Below the pieces are notes generated by a model. The model saw only the letters and a program-made list of their open reading frames with translations, searched no databases and had not been told where the DNA came from. From assembly GCA_014360385.1 (NCBI GenBank), contig JACIXO010000073.1, forward strand, positions 1-6,578: DNA of 6,578 bases, read 5' to 3'. Source of the stretch: Actinomycetota bacterium. GTDB taxonomy: Bacteria; Actinomycetota; Humimicrobiia; Humimicrobiales; Humimicrobiaceae. Positions 5,849-6,578 of the stretch are shown piece after piece (positions within the stretch are counted from its first letter, which is position 1; each line of letters begins with the position of its first letter). The position numbers were made by a program, and so were the translations under genes.

Positions 5849-6578
5849 CTACACCTCTGTGCACCAGGATGAATATTTCTCTACTTCATTTCTAACTATT
5901 TTGAAATATAGATCCTGGAGTTTTTTAGTTATGGGACCGATACTGCCGTTACCGATTGTTCGATTATCGACACTTCCAATTGGTGAGATTTGAGCTCCTG
6001 TCCCGCAGAAGAATAGCTCGTCAGCAACATAAAGTTCTGTTCTGTCTACTGCCCTTTCTACAACTTCTATTCCTAAATCATTTTTAGCTATTTTGATAAC
6101 TGTATCTCTTGTAATTCCTTCCAGAATATCGGAAGTCAAAGATGGGGTGATAAGGACACTATCTTTTACCAGGAATATATTCATGGCACTTCCTTCACTT
6201 ACATGTTGCCCGTCAGAAGTAAGAACAATGGCCTCATCAAACCCGTTTAGAAGTGCTTCAGTTTTTTGAAGAGCGGAGTTTATATATGAACCTGATACTT
6301 TCGCCCTTGGAGGAATACAGTTGTCAGGAATCCTCGTCCATGAGGATGTGCAGACTTTTATTGGCTTAGATGTGTCTAAATATTCTCCTAATGGAATGGA
6401 ATAAATAAAAAGATCCTGTTCGTTACCAACAAGTTTAGGCCCTATATTTAAGCTACTATTGTACGCAAAAGGTCTTATATAGGCGTCTTCCTTATAATTT
6501 TCTTTCCTCAAAAGTTCGAGGGTGATATTACAAAGTTCTTCTATAGTATATTTTATCCTTATCATTAAGATTTTGGCG
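5849..6578 (-). CDS. ilvE: Branched-chain amino acid aminotransferase, 5' partial
   Basis: This is a fold-type IV PLP enzyme that transfers amino groups between glutamate and the 2-keto acids of valine, leucine and isoleucine in the cytoplasm. The frame is open to the right edge (AKIL before the ATG at 6563-6565, then MIRIKYTIEEL), which matches the internal RSAKIYRMxIPYT-type segment of IlvE. That ATG is therefore internal, and roughly 65 N-terminal residues appear to be missing compared with the about 300-residue family. Counting from that ATG, the PLP lysine is Lys89 in PPRAKVSGSYINS (codon 6299-6301). The PLP-ring glutamate is in HVSEGSAMN (Glu124), the phosphate-binding loops are EGITRDT (149-155) and CGTGAQ (187-192), and DRTELYVADELF (174-185) is conserved. 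The end SSWCTEV is typical of the cyanobacterial/Chloroflexi-like IlvE clade. D-amino-acid transaminase and aminodeoxychorismate lyase share the fold but fit this motif set less well. It converges on the helicase-nuclease gene with a 10-base gap. Confidence 0.95.
   Translation of the reverse strand, partial: AKILMIRIKYTIEELCNITLELLRKENYKEDAYIRPFAYNSSLNIGPKLVGNEQDLFIYSIPLGEYLDTSKPIKVCTSSWTRIPDNCIPPRAKVSGSYINSALQKTEALLNGFDEAIVLTSDGQHVSEGSAMNIFLVKDSVLITPSLTSDILEGITRDTVIKIAKNDLGIEVVERAVDRTELYVADELFFCGTGAQISPIGSVDNRTIGNGSIGPITKKLQDLYFKIVRNEVEKYSSWCTEV

Noticed and set aside
6563..6565. ATG as the start codon of ilvE
   Set aside because: The upstream in-frame codons (AKIL) fit the internal part of the aminotransferase, and about 65 N-terminal residues would be missing; the gene runs off the right edge.
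1..6578. Defence island, CRISPR, retron or toxin-antitoxin system
   Set aside because: No such component genes or repeat arrays are present. The helicase-nucleases have the architecture of housekeeping break-repair enzymes, and the other gene is core amino acid metabolism.

Overview
The window is A+T-rich bacterial DNA. AGA/AGG dominate the Arg codons and ATA is common for Ile. It looks like ordinary chromosome rather than a mobile or defence island: there is no transposase, integrase, tRNA, rRNA, CRISPR array or phage gene. It is almost entirely coding. Three genes fill it, and two of them run off its edges.

Layout. (1) Positions 1-2317, + strand: the C-terminal part of a UvrD/PcrA-type (superfamily 1A) helicase fused to a PD-(D/E)XK nuclease with iron-sulfur-type cysteines. 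Its reading frame is open to the left edge, so the start and the ATP-binding motifs lie outside. (2) Positions 2359-5838, + strand: a complete second protein of the same architecture, with every SF1A helicase motif visible, followed by a PD-(D/E)XK nuclease and its own cysteine set. (3) Positions 5849-6578, complement: the catalytic part of branched-chain amino acid aminotransferase (ilvE), cut at its 5' end by the right edge. It converges on gene 2, with only 10 bases between the two stop codons.

How they fit together. Two tandem genes that each encode motor plus Fe-S nuclease match the design of AdnAB, the heterodimeric double-strand-break resection machine described from mycobacteria. AddAB and RecBCD are built differently. 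From remembered family features, the 2B region of the first gene resembles AdnA and that of the second resembles AdnB. The same gene order agrees. Partners of this kind load on DNA ends, unwind and degrade them, and prepare 3' tails for RecA. The ilvE gene is a metabolic neighbour with no evident functional link.

Organism. AdnAB is best known from high-GC Actinomycetota, so an A+T-rich copy suggests an uncultured low-GC actinobacterial or other deep-branching, probably anaerobic lineage. This placement is inference; the sequence alone does not settle it.

Oddities. The protein linkers carry short in-frame tandem repeats (12-bp and 18-bp units), a perfect 10-bp inverted repeat, an A8 slippery-type tract just after the last helicase motif, and a long polypurine tract at the start of gene 2 that makes its start codon uncertain. 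I found no convincing new biological system.
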